Made by a program: the position numbers and the translations under genes
Shown: positions 25,912-38,770 of the stretch, piece by piece
Layout of the letters: each line of letters starts with the position of its first letter
Position numbering within the stretch: position 1 is the stretch's first letter
Notes under the pieces: generated by a model
Seen by the model: the letters and a program-made list of their open reading frames with translations, nothing else
The model's database searches: none
Told to the model about the DNA's origin: nothing
NCBI GenBank assembly: GCA_963853835.1
Contig: OY970824.1
Location: 40,742,727-40,806,726, forward strand
Length of the DNA: 64,000 nucleotides
DNA from: Calendula officinalis
Taxonomy: Eukaryota; Streptophyta; Magnoliopsida; Asterales; Asteraceae
Direction of reading: 5' to 3'

Positions 25912-28799
25912 TCTTCAATATCCAAGATTGTGTGACAAAAGGTGATATACAACAACATTCATAACTTTCAGCTCGGGTGTCCGTTTCACGCCCACGAGTA
26001 ACCAAAATAGCTGGTTCGTTCGTCACTGCCAAGACCAAGTTCGGCACGAACTCTTCACTGTTCCCGGCCCGAACTTCATTTTCGGCCCGAACTTCAACCT
26101 CGGCCCGAACTTCAACCTCGGCCCGAACTCCGACCTCGGCCCGAACTCCGACCTCGGCCCGAACATCATCCTCGGCCCGAACTCCGACCTCGGCCCGAAC
26201 ATCATCCTCGGCCCGAACTCCACTTCGGCCCGAACATCCCTCTTCGGCCCGAACTCTTCAATATCCAAGATTGTGTGACAAAAGGTGCTATACTAAAACA
26301 TTCATAACTTTCAGCTCGGGTGTCCGCTTCACGCCCACGAGTAACCAAAATAGCTGGTTCATTCGTCACTGCCAAGAACAAGTTCGGCCCGAACTCTTCA
26401 CTGTTCCCAGACCGAACATCATTTTCGGCCCGAACTTCAACCTCGGCCCGAACTTCAACCTCGGCCCGAACTCCGACCTCTGCCCGAACATCACCCTCGG
26501 CCCGAACACCGAACTTCGGCCCGAACACCACTTCGGCCCGAACACCACTTCGGCCCGAACATCCCACTTCGGCCCGAACTCCACTTCGGCCCGAACATCC
26601 CTCTTCGGCCCGAACTCTTCAATATCCAAGATTGTGTGACAAAAGGTGCTAAACTAAAACATTCATAACTTTCAGCTCGGGTGTCCGCTTCACGCCCACG
26701 AGTAACCAAAATAGCTGGTTCGTTCGTCACTGCCAAGAACAAGTTCGGCCCGAACTCTTCACTGTTCCCGGCCCGAACATCATTTTCGGCCCGAACTTCA
26801 ACCTCGGCCCGAACTTCAACCTCGGCCTGAACTCCGACCTCTGCCCGAACATCACCCTCGGCCCGAACACCGAACTTCGGCCCGAACACCACTTCGGCCC
26901 GAACACCACTTCGGCCCGAACATCCCACTTCGGCCCGAACACCACTTTGGCCCGAACATCCCTCTTCGGCCCGAACTCTTCAATATCCAAGATTGTGTGA
27001 CAAAAGGTGCTATACTAAAACATTCATAACTTTCAGCTCGGGTGTCCGTTTCACGCCCACGAGTAACCAAAATAGCTGGTTCGTTCGTCACTGCCAAGAA
27101 CAAGTTCGGTCCGAACTCTTCACTGTTCCCGGACCGAACTTCATTTTCGGCCCGAACTTCAACCTCGGCCCGAACTGCAACCTCGGCCCGAACTCCGACC
27201 TCTGCCCGAACATCACCCTCGGCCCGAACACCGAACTTCGGCCCGACCACCACTTCGGCCCGAACACCACTTTGACCCGAACATCCCACTTCGGCCCGAA
27301 CACCACTTCGGCCTGAACATCCCTCTTCGGCCCGAACTCTTCAATATCCAAGATTGTGTGACAAAAGGTGCTATACTAAAACATTCATAACTTTCAGCTC
27401 GGGTGTCCGTTTCACGCCCACGAGTAACCAAAATAGCTGGTTCGTTCGTCACTGCCAAGAACAAGTTCGACCCGAACTCTTAACTGTTCCCGGCCCGAAC
27501 TTCGTTTTCGGCCCGAACTTCAACCTCGGCCCGAACTTCAACCTCGGCCCGAACTCTGACCTCGGCCCGAACTCCGACCTCGGCCCGAACATCATCCTCG
27601 ACCCGAACACCAAACTTCGGCCTGAACACCACTTCGGCCCGAACATCCCACTTCGGCCCGAACTCCACTTCGGCCCGAACATCCCTCTTCGGCCCGAACT
27701 CTTCAGTATCCAAGATTGTTTGACAAAAGGTTCTATACTAAAACATTCATAACTTTCCGCTCGGGTGTCCGTTTCACGCCCACGAGTAACCAAAATAGCT
27801 GGTTCGTTCGTCACTACCAAGAACAAGTTCGGCCCGAACTCTTCACTGTTCCCGGCCCGAACTTCATTTTCGGCCCGAACTTCAACCTCGGCCCGAACTT
27901 CAACCTCGGCCCGAACACTGACCTCGGCCCGAACTCCGACCTCGACCCGAACATCATCCTCGACCCGAACACCGAACTTCGGCCTGAACACCACTTCGGC
28001 CCGAACACCACTTCGGCCCGAACATCCCACTTCGGCCCGAACACCACTTCGGCCCGAACATCCCTCTTCGACCCGAACTCTTCAATATCCAAGATTGTGT
28101 GACAAAAGGTGATATACAACAACATTCATAACTTTCAGCTCGGGTGTCCGTTTCACGCCCACGAGTAACCAAAATAGCTGGTTCGTTCGTCACTGCCAAG
28201 AACAAGTTCGGCACGAACTCTTCACTGTTCCCGGCCCGAACTTCATTTTCGGCCCGAACTTCAACCTCGGCCCGAACTTCAAACTCGGCCCGAACTCCGA
28301 CCTCGGCCCGAACTCCGACCTCGGCCCGAACATCATCCTCGGCCCGAACTCCGACCTCGGCCCGAACATCATCCTCGGCCCGAACTCCACTTCGGCCCGA
28401 ACATCCCTCTTCGGCCCGAACTCTTCAGTATCCAAGATTGTTTGACAAAAGGTTCCATACTAAAACATTCATAACTTTCCGCTCGGGTGTCCGTTTCATG
28501 CCCACGAGTAACCAAAATAGCTGGTTCGTTCGTCACTACCAAGAACAAGTTCGGCCCGAACTCTTCACTGTTCCCGGCCCGAACTTCATTTTCGGCCCGA
28601 ACTTCAACCTCGGCCCGAACTTCAACCTCGGCCCGAACACTGACCTCGGCCGAACTCCGACCTCGACCCGAACATCATCCTCGACCCGAACACCGAACTT
28701 CGGCCTGAACACCACTTCGGCCCGAACACCACTTCGGCCCGAACATCCCACTTCGGCCCGAACACCATTTCGGCCCGAACATCCCTCTTCGGCCCGAAC
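25912..28799 (+). repeat. Octamer unit, copy 2 (2888 bp)
   Basis: Anchors are 25977, 26320, 26681, 27042, 27403, 27765, 28144 and 28487, which are the anchors of the previous copy plus 2887 or 2888. Substitutions between the copies are few, for example cagaccgaac near 26408 against cagcccgaac, and accaaactt near 27610 against accgaactt. Both copies share the ctcggccgaactcc deletion (near 28645 here), so the event predates the tandem duplication. Confidence 0.88.
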
Positions 28800-29538
28800 T
28801 CTTCAATATCCAAGATTGTGTGACAAAAGGTGTTATACTAAAACATTCATAACTTTCAGCTCGGGTGTCCGTTTCACGCCCACGAGTAACCAAAATAGCT
28901 GGTTCGTTCGTCACTGCCAAGAACAAGTTCGGTCCGAACTCTTCACTGTTCACGGACCGAACTTCATTTTCGGCCCGAACTTCAACCTCGGCCCGAACTT
29001 CAACCTCGGCCCAAACTCCGACCTCTGCCCAAACATCACCCTCGGCCCGAACACCGAACTTCGGCCCGACCACCACTTCGGCCCGAACACCACTTCGGCC
29101 CGAACATCCCACTTCGGCCCGAACACCACTTCGGCCTGAACATCCCTCTTCGGCCCGAACTCTTCAATATCCAAGATTGTGTGACAAAAGGTGCTATACT
29201 AAAACATTCATAACTTTCCGCTCGGGTGTCCGTTTCACGCCCACGAGTAACCAAAATAGCTGGTTCGTTCGTCACTACCAAGAACAAGTTCGGCCCGAAC
29301 TCTTCACTGTTCCCGGCCCGAACTTCATTTTCCGCCCGAACTTCAACCTCGGCCCGAACTTCAACCTCGGCCCGAACACTGACCTCGGCCCGAACTCCGA
29401 CCTCGACCCGAACATCATCCTCGACCCGAACACCGAACTTCGGCCTGAACACCACTTCGGCCCGAACACCACTTCGGCCCGAACATCCCACTTCGGCCCG
29501 AACACCACTTCGGCCCGAACATCCCTCTTCGACCGAAC
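28800..29538 (+). repeat. Two linking monomers
   Basis: Anchors are 28865 and 29226 (361 and 378 bp). They match 3101 and 3462 (offset 25764), and also 34031 and 34392 (offset 5166). Both 29226 and 34392 have attttccgcccgaac in place of attttcggcccgaac, and a shortened cttcgaccgaactc end. Confidence 0.85.
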
Positions 29539-32500
29539 TCTTCAATATCCAAGATTGTGTGACAAAAGGTGATATACAACAACATTCATAACTTTCAGCT
29601 CCGGTGTCCGTTTCACGCCCACGAGTAACCAAAATAGCTGGTTCGTTCGTCACTGACAAGAACAAGTTCGACACGAACTCTTCACTGTTCCCGGCCCGAA
29701 CTTCATTTTCGGCCCGAACTTCAACCTCGGCCCGAACTTCAAACGCGGCCCGAACTCCGACCTCGGCCCGAACTCCGACCTCGGCCCGAACATCATCCTC
29801 GGCCCGAACTCCGACCTCGGCCCGAACATCATCCTCGGCCCGAACTCCACTTCGGCCCGAACATCCCTCTTCGGCCCGAACTCTTCAATATCCAAGATTG
29901 TGTGACAAAAGGTGCTATACTAAAACATTCATAACTTTCAGCTCGGGTGTCCGCTTCACGCCCACGAGTAACCAAAATAGCTGGTTCGTTCGTCACTGCC
30001 AAGAACAAGTTCTGCCCGAACTCTTCACTGTTCCCGGCCCGAACATCATTTTCGGCCCGAACTTCAACCTCGGCCCGAACTTCAACCTCGGCCTGAACTC
30101 CGACCTCTGCCCGAACATCACCCTCGGCCCGAACACCGAACTTCGGCCCGAACACCACTTCGGCCCGAACACCACTTCGGCCCGAACATCCCACTTCGGC
30201 CCGAACACCACTTCGGCCCGAACATCCCTCTTCGGCCCGAACTCTTCAATATCCAAGATTGTGTGACAAAAGGTGCTATACTAAAACATTCATAACTTTC
30301 AGCTCAGGTGTCCGTTTCACGCCCATGAGTAACCAAAATAGCTGGTTCGTTCGTCACTGCAAAGAACAAGTTCGGTCCGAACTCTTCACTGTTCCCGGAC
30401 CGAACTTCATTTTCGGCCCGAACTTCAACCTCGGCCCGAACTTCAACCTCGGCCCAAAATCCGACCTCTGCCCGAACATCACCCTCGGCACGAACACCGA
30501 ACTTCGGCCCGACCACCACTTCGGCCCGAACACCACTTTGGCCCGAACATCCCACTTCGGCCCGAACACCACTTCGGCCTGAACATCCCTCTTCGGCCCG
30601 AACTCTTCAATATTCAAGATTGTGTGACAAAAGGTACTATACTAAAACATTCATAATTTTCCGCTCGGGTGTCCGTTTCACGCCCACGAGTAACCAAAAT
30701 AGCTGGTTCGTTCGTCACTGCCAAGAACAAGTTCGGCCCGAACTCTTCACTGTTCCCGGCCCGAACTTTATTTTCGGCCCGAACTTCAACCTCGGCCCGA
30801 ACTCCGACCTCGGCCCGAACTTCAACCTCAGTCCGAACATCATCCTCGGCCCGAACACCGAACTTCAGCCCGAACACCACTTCGGCCTGAACATCCCTCT
30901 TCGGCCCGAACTCTTCACTGTTCCCGGCCCGAACTTCATTTTCGGCCCGAACTTCAACCTCGGCCCGAACTCCGACCTCGGCCCGAACTTCAACCTCAGT
31001 CCGAACATCATCCTCGGCCCGAACACCGAACTTCAGCCCGAACACCACTTCGGCCCGAACACCACTTAAGCCCGAACACCACTTCGGCCCGAACATCCCT
31101 CTACGGCCCGAACTCTTCAATATCCAAGATTGTGTGACAAAAGGTGCTATACTAAAACATTCATAACTTTCAGCTCGGGTGTCCGTTTCACGCCCACGAG
31201 TAACCAAAATAGCTGGTTCGTTCGTCACTGCCAAGAACAAGTTCGACCCGAACTCTTAACTGTTCCCGGCCCGAACTTCAAGCTGGGCCCGAACTTCAAC
31301 CTCGGCCCGAACTCTGACCTCGGCCCGAACTCCGACCTCGGCCCGAACATCATCCTCGAACCGAACACCGAACTTCGGCCTGAACACCACTTCGGCCCGA
31401 ACATCCCACTTCGGCCCGAACTCCACTTCGGCCCGAACATCCCTCTTCGGCCCGAACTCTTCAGTATCCAAGATTGTTTGACAAAAGGTGCTATACTAAA
31501 ACATTCATAACTTTCCGCTCGGGTGTCCGTTTCACGCCCACGAGTAACCAAAATAGTTGGTTCGTTCGTCACTGCCAAGAACAAGTTCGGCCCGAACTCT
31601 TCACTGTTCCCGGCCCGAACTTCATTTTCGGCCCGAACTTCAACCTCGGCCCGAACTCCGACCTCGGCCCAAACTTCAACCTCAGTCCGAACATCATCCT
31701 CGACCCGAACATCATCCTCGACCCGAACACCGAACTTCGGCCAGAACACCACTTCGGCCTGAACAACACTTCGGCCCGAACATCCCACTTCGGCCCGAAT
31801 ACCACTTCTGCCCGAACATCCCTCTTTGACCCGAACTCTTCAATATCCAAGATTATGTGACAAAAGGTGCTATACTAAAACATTCATAACTTTCAGCTTG
31901 GGTGTCCGTTTCACGCCCACGAGTAACCAAAATAACTGGTTCGTTCGTCACTGCCAAGAACAAGTTCGGCCCGAACTTTTCACTGTTCCCGGCCCGAACT
32001 TCATTTTCGGCCCGAACTTCAACCTCGGCCCGAACTTCAACCTCGGCCCGAACTTCAACCTCGGCCCGAACTCCGACCTCGGCCCGAACTCCGACCTCGG
32101 CCCGAACATCATCCTCGGCCCGAACTCCGACCTCGGCCGAACATCATCCTCGGCCCGAACTCCACTTCGGCCCGAACATCCCTCTTCGGCCCGAACTCTT
32201 CAATATCCAAGATTGTGTGACAAAAGGGGCTATACTAAAACATTCATAACTTTCAGCTCGGGTGTCCGCTTCACGCCCACGAGTAACCAAAATAGTTGGT
32301 TCGTTCGTCACTGCCAAGAACAAGTTCGGCCCGAAATCTTCACTGTTCCCGGCCTGAACATCATTTTCGGCCCGAACTTCAACCTCGGCCCGAACTTCAA
32401 CCTCGGCCCGAACTCCGACCTCTGCCCGAACATCACCCTCGGCCCGAACACCGAACTTCGGCCCGAACACCACTTCGGCCCGAACACCACTTCGGCCCGA

Positions 32501-35408
32501 ACATCCCACTTCGGCCCGAACACCACTTCGGCCCGAACATCCCTCTTCGGCCCGAACTCTTCAATTCCAAGATTGTGTGACAAAAGGTGCTATACTAAAA
32601 CATTCATAACTTTCAGCTCGGGTGTCCGTTTCACGCCCACGAGTAACCAAAATAGTTAGTTCGTTCGTCACTGCCAAGAACAAGTTCGGTCCGAACTCTT
32701 CACTGTTCCCGGCCCGAACTTCATTTTCGGCCCGAACTTCAACCTCGGCCCGAACTTCAACCTCGGCCCAAACTCCGACCTCTGCCCGAACATCACCCTC
32801 GGCCCGAACACCGAACTTCGGCCCGAACACCACTTCGGCCCGAACACCACTTTGGCCCGAACATCCCATTTCGGGCCGAACACCACTTCGGCCCGAACAT
32901 CCCTCTTCGGCCCGAACTCTTCAATATCCAAGATTGTGCGACAAAAGGTGCTATACTAAAACATTCATAACTTTCCGCTCGGGTGTCCGTTTCACGCCCA
33001 CGAGTAACCAAAATAGCTGGTTCGTTCGTCACTGCCAAGAACAAGTTCGGCCCGAACTCTTCACTGTTCCCGGCCCGAACTTTATTTTCGGCCCGAACTT
33101 CAACCTCGGCCCGAACTCCGACCTCGGCCCGAACTTCAACCTCAGTCCGAACATCATCCTCGGCCCGAACACCGAACTTCAGCCCGAACACCACTTCGGC
33201 CCGAACACCACTTAGGCCCGAACACCACTTCGGCCCGAACATCCCTCTACGGCCCGAACTCTTCAATATCCAAGATTGTGTGACAAAAGGTGCTATACTA
33301 AAACATTCATAACTTTCAGCTCGGGTGTCCGTTTCACGCCCACGAGTAACCAAAATAGCTGGTTCGTTTGTCACTGCCAAGAACAAGTTCGACCCGAACT
33401 CTTCACTGTTCCCGGCCCGAACTTCGTTTTCGGCCCGAACTTCAACCTCGGCCCGAACTTCAACCTCGGCCCGAACTCTGACCTCGGCCCGAACTCCGAC
33501 CTCGGCCCGAACAATATCCTCGACCCGAACACCGAACTTCGGCCTGAACACCACTTCGGCCCGAACATCCCACTTCGGCCCGAACATCCCACTTCGGCTC
33601 GAACATCCCTCTTCGGCCCGAACTCTTCAATATCCAAGATTGTGTGACAAAAGGTGCTATACTAAAAGATTCATAACTTTCTGCTCGGGTGTCCGTTTCA
33701 CGCCCACGAGTAACCAAAATAGCTGGTTCGTTCGTCACTGCCAAGAACAAGTTCGGCCCGAACTCTTCACTGTTCCCGGCCCGAACTTCATTTTCGGCCC
33801 GAACTTCAACCTCGGCCCGAACTCCGACCTCGGCCCAAACTTCAACCTCAGTCCGAACATCATCCTCGGCCCGAACCCCGAACTTCAACCCGAACACCAC
33901 TTCGGCCCGAACACCACTTAGGCCCGAACACCACTTCGGCCCGAACATCCCTCTACGGCCCGAACTCTTCAATATCCAAGATTGTGTGACAAAAGGTGAT
34001 ATACTAAAACATTCATAACTTTCAGCTCGGGTGTCCGTTTCACGCCCACGAGTAACCAAAATAGCTGGTTCGTTCGTCACTGCCAAGAACAAGTTCGACC
34101 CGAACTCTTCACTGTTCCCAGACCGAACTTCATTTTCGGCCCGAACTTCAACCTCGGCCCGAACTTCAACCTCGGCCCAAACTCCGACCTCTGCCCAAAC
34201 ATCACCCTCGGCCCGAACACCGAACTTCGGCCCGACCACCACTTCGGCCCGAACACCACTTCGGCCCGAACATCCCACTTCGGCCCGAACACCACTTCGG
34301 CCTGAACATCCCTCTTCGGCCCGAACTCTTCAATATCCAAGATTGTGTGACAAAAGGTGCTATACTAAAACATTCATAACTTTCCGCTCGGGTGTCCGTT
34401 TCACGCCCACGAGTAACCAAAATAGCTGGTTCGTTCGTCACTACCAAGAACAAGTTCGGCCCGAACTCTTCACTGTTCCCGGCCCGAACTTCATTTTCCG
34501 CCCGAACTTCAACCTCGGCCCGAACTTCAACCTCGGCCCGAACACTGACCTCGGCCCGAACTCCGACCTCGACCCGAACATCATCCTCGACCCGAACACC
34601 GAACTTCGGCCTGAACACCACTTCGGCCCGAACACCACTTCGGCCCGAACATCCCACTTCGGCCCGAACACCACTTCGGCCCGAACATCCCTCTTCGACC
34701 GAACTCTTCAATATCCAAGATTGTGTGACAAAAGGTGATATACAACAACATTCATAACTTTCAGCTCCGGTGTCCGTTTCACGCCCACGAGTAACCAAAA
34801 TAGCTGGTTCGTTCGTCACTGACAAGAACAAGTTCGACACGAACTCTTCACTGTTCCCGGCCCGAACTTCATTTTCGGCCCGAACTTCAACCTCGGCCCG
34901 AACTTCAAACGCGGCCCGAACTCCGACCTCGGCCCGAACTCCGACCTCGGCCCGAACATCATCCTCGGCCCGAACTCCGACCTCGGCCCGAACATCATCC
35001 TCGGCCCGAACTCCACTTCGGCCCGAACATCCCTCTTCGGCCCGAACTCTTCAATATCCAAGATTGTGTGACAAAAGGTGCTATACTAAAACATTCATAA
35101 CTTTCCGCTCGGGTGTCCGTTTCACGCCCACGAGTAACCAAAATAGCTGGTTCGTTCGTCACTACCAAGAACAAGTTCGGCCCGAACTCTTCACTGTTCC
35201 CGGCCCGAACTTCATTTTCCGCCCGAACTTCAACCTCGGCCCGAACTTCAACCTCGGCCCGAACACTGACCTCGGCCCGAACTCCGACCTCGACCCGAAC
35301 ATCATCCTCGACCCGAACACCGAACTTCGGCCTGAACACCACTTCGGCCCGAACACCACTTCGGCCCGAACATCCCACTTCGGCCCGAACATCCCTCTTC
35401 GACCGAAC
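29539..35408 (+). repeat. 5870-bp sixteen-monomer unit, copy 1
   Basis: Anchors are 29604, 29947, 30308, 30669, 31179, 31523, 31902, 32262, 32622, 32983, 33325, 33689, 34031, 34392, 34770 and 35113. It contains a core-less fused monomer (anchor 30669) and a partial pentamer (32983 P5, 33325 P1 of 364 bp, 33689 P2). At the end it repeats the monomers of 28865-29604 (at 34031-34770), then an extra shortened copy of 34392 at 35113, which lacks one 17-bp accac unit. A second copy begins at anchor 35474. Confidence 0.86.
30604..31113 (+). repeat. 510-bp fused monomer lacking one core (copy 1)
   Basis: One core (30604-30731) is followed by two successive subrepeat runs with no second core between them. 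At 30900-30917 the 18 bases ttcggcccgaactcttca lead straight into ctgttcccgg, where a normal monomer would read atatccaag. The length fits exactly: 308 bp (a 342-bp monomer short of two 17-bp units) + 342 - 140 = 510. This is the expected product of exchange between the two direct repeats that flank a core. Confidence 0.9.
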
Positions 35409-38400
35409 TCTTCAATATCCAAGATTGTGTGACAAAAGGTGATATACAACAACATTCATAACTTTCAGCTCCGGTGTCCGTTTCACGCCCACGAGTAACC
35501 AAAATAGCTGGTTCGTTCGTCACTGACAAGAACAAGTTCGACACGAACTCTTCACTGTTCCCGGCCCGAACTTCATTTTCGGCCCGAACTTCAACCTCGG
35601 CCCGAACTTCAAACGCGGCCCGAACTCCGACCTCGGCCCGAACTCCGACCTCGGCCCGAACATCATCCTCGGCCCGAACTCCGACCTCGGCCCGAACATC
35701 ATCCTCGGCCCGAACTCCACTTCGGCCCGAACATCCCTCTTCGGCCCGAACTCTTCAATATCCAAGATTGTGTGACAAAAGGTGCTATACTAAAACATTC
35801 ATAACTTTCAGCTCGGGTGTCCGCTTCACGCCCACGAGTAACCAAAATAGCTGGTTCGTTCGTCACTGCCAAGAACAAGTTCTGCCCGAACTCTTCACTG
35901 TTCCCGGCCCGAACATCATTTTCGGCCCGAACTTCAACCTCGGCCCGAACTTCAACCTCGGCCTGAACTCCGACCTCTGCCCGAACATCACCCTCGGCCC
36001 GAACACCGAACTTCGAACCCGAACACCACTTCGGCCCGAACACCACTTCGGCCCGAACATCCCACTTCGGCCCGAACACCACTTCGGCCCGAACATCCCT
36101 CTTCGGCCCGAACTCTTCAATATCCAAGATTGTGTGACAAAAGGTGCTATACTAAAACATTCATAACTTTCAGCTCAGGTGTCCGTTTCACGCCCATGAG
36201 TAACCAAAATAGCTGGTTCGTTCGTCACTGCAAAGAACAAGTTCGGTCCGAACTCTTCACTGTTCCCGGACCGAACTTCATTTTCGGCCCGAACTTCAAC
36301 CTCGGCCCGAACTTCAACCTCGGCCCAAACTCCGACCTCTGCCCGAACATCACCCTCGGCACGAACACCGAACTTCGGCCCGACCACCACTTCGGCCCGA
36401 ACACCACTTTGGCCCGAACATCCCACTTCGGCCCGAACACCACTTCGGCCTGAACATCCCTCTTCGGCCCGAACTCTTCAATATTCAAGATTGTGTGACA
36501 AAAGGTACTATACTAAAACATTCATAATTTTCCGCTCGGGTGTCCGTTTCACGCCCACGAGTAACCAAAATAGCTGGTTCGTTCGTCACTGCCAAGAACA
36601 AGTTCGGCCCGAACTCTTCACTGTTCCCGGCCCGAACTTTATTTTCGGCCCGAACTTCAACCTCGGCCCGAACTCCGACCTCGGCCCGAACTTCAACCTC
36701 AGTCCGAACATCATCCTCGGCCCGAACACCGAACTTCAGCCCGAACACCACTTCGGCCTGAACATCCCTCTTCGGCCCGAACTCTTCACTGTTCCCGGCC
36801 CGAACTTCATTTTCGGCCCGAACTTCAACCTCGGCCCGAACTCCGACCTCGGCCCGAACTTCAACCTCAGTCCGAACATCATCCTCGGCCCGAACACCGA
36901 ACTTCAGCCCGAACACCACTTCGGCCCGAACACCACTTAAGCCCGAACACCACTTCGGCCCGAACATCCCTCTACGGCCCGAACTCTTCAATATCCAAGA
37001 TTGTGTGACAAAAGGTGCTATACTAAAACATTCATAACTTTCAGCTCGGTTGTCCGTTTCACGCCCACGAGTAACCAAAATAGCTGGTTCGTTCGTCACT
37101 GCCAAGAACAAGTTCGACCCGAACTCTTAACTGTTCCCGGCCCGAACTTCAAGCTGGGCCCGAACTTCAACCTCGGCCCGAACTCTGACCTCGGCCCGAA
37201 CTCCGACCTCGGCCCGAACATCATCCTCGAACCGAACACCGAACTTCGGCCTGAACACCACTTCGGCCCGAACATCCCACTTCGGCCCGAACTCCACTTC
37301 GGCCCGAACATCCCTCTTCGGCCCGAACTCTTCAGTATCCAAGATTGTTTGACAAAAGGTGCTATACTAAAACATTCATAACTTTCCGCTCGGGTGTCCG
37401 TTTCACGCCCACGAGTAACCAAAATAGTTGGTTCGTTCGTCACTGCCAAGAACAAGTTCGGCCCGAACTCTTCACTGTTCCCGGCCCGAACTTCATTTTC
37501 GGCCCGAACTTCAACCTCGGCCCGAACTCCGACCTCGGCCCAAACTTCAACCTCAGTCCGAACATCATCCTCGACCCGAACATCATCCTCGACCCGAACA
37601 CCGAACTTCGGCCAGAACACCACTTCGGCCTGAACAACACTTCGGCCCGAACATCCCACTTCGGCCCGAATACCACTTCGGCCCGAACATCCCTCTTTGA
37701 CCCGAACTCTTCAATATCCAAGATTATGTGACAAAAGGTGCTATACTAAAACATTCATAACTTTCAGCTTGGGTGTCCGTTTCACGCCCACGAGTAACCA
37801 AAATAACTGGTTCGTTCGTCACTGCCAAGAACAAGTTCGGCCCGAACTTTTCACTGTTCCCGGCCCGAACTTCATTTTCAGCCCGAACTTCAACCTCGGC
37901 CCGAACTTCAACCTCGGCCCGAACTCCGACCTCGGCCCGAACTCCGACCTCGGCCCGAACATCATCCTCGGCCCGAACTCCGACCTCGGCCGAACATCAT
38001 CCTCGGCCCGAACTCCACTTCGGCCCGAACATCCCTCTTCGGCCCGAACTCTTCAATATCCAAGATTGTGTGACAAAAGGGGCTATACTAAAACATTCAT
38101 AACTTTCAGCTCGGGTGTCCGCTTCACGCCCACGAGTAACCAAAATAGTTGGTTCGTTCGTCACTGCCAAGAACAAGTTCGGCCCGAACTCTTCACTGTT
38201 CCCGGCCTGAACATCATTTTCGGCCCGAACTTCAACCTCGGCCCGAACTTCAACCTCGGCCCGAACTCCGACCTCTGCCCGAACATCACCCTCGGCCCGA
38301 ACACCGAACTTCGGCCCGAACACCACTTCGGCCCGAACACCACTTCGGCCCGAACATCCCACTTCGGCCCGAACACCACTTCGGCCCGAACATCCCTCTT

Positions 38401-38770
38401 CGGCCCGAAATCTTCAATTCCAAGATTGTGTGACAAAAGGTGCTATACTAAAACATTCATAACTTTCAGCTCGGGTGTCCGTTTCACGCCCACGAGTAAC
38501 CAAAATAGTTAGTTCGTTCGTCACTGCCAAGAACAAGTGCGGTCCGAACTCTTCACTGTTCCCGGCCCGAACTTCATTTTCGGCCCGAACTTCAACCTCG
38601 GCCCGAACTTCAACCTCGGCCCAAACTCCGACCTCTGCCCGAACATCACCCTCGGCCCGAACACCAAACTTCGGCCCGAACACCACTTCGGCCCGAACAC
38701 CACTTTGGCCCGAACATCCCATTTCGGGCCGAACACCACTTCGGCCCGAACATCCCTCTTCGGCCCGAAC
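35409..38770 (+). repeat. 5870-bp unit, copy 2 (first nine monomers)
   Basis: Anchors are 35474, 35817, 36179, 36540, 37050, 37394, 37773, 38115 and 38475. The offset from copy 1 is 5870-5871, falling to 5853 after one 18-bp ttcaacc unit is lost near 37920. Homology to copy 1 continues through 38836, 39178 and 39542 and ends near anchor 39884, where copy 1 has a different monomer (34031). One local change is cttcgaacccgaac near 36012. Confidence 0.86.
36475..36984 (+). repeat. 510-bp fused monomer lacking one core (copy 2)
   Basis: This has the same structure as 30604-31113, offset 5871, with the hybrid 18-bp junction at 36771-36788. Its presence in both 5870-bp copies shows the core loss happened once, before that duplication. 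Confidence 0.9.

Noticed and set aside
30604..31113. Foreign insertion explaining the 510-bp spacing
   Set aside because: The whole interval parses into normal subrepeat units. The extra length is a second subrepeat run left after core loss, with nothing unrelated inserted.
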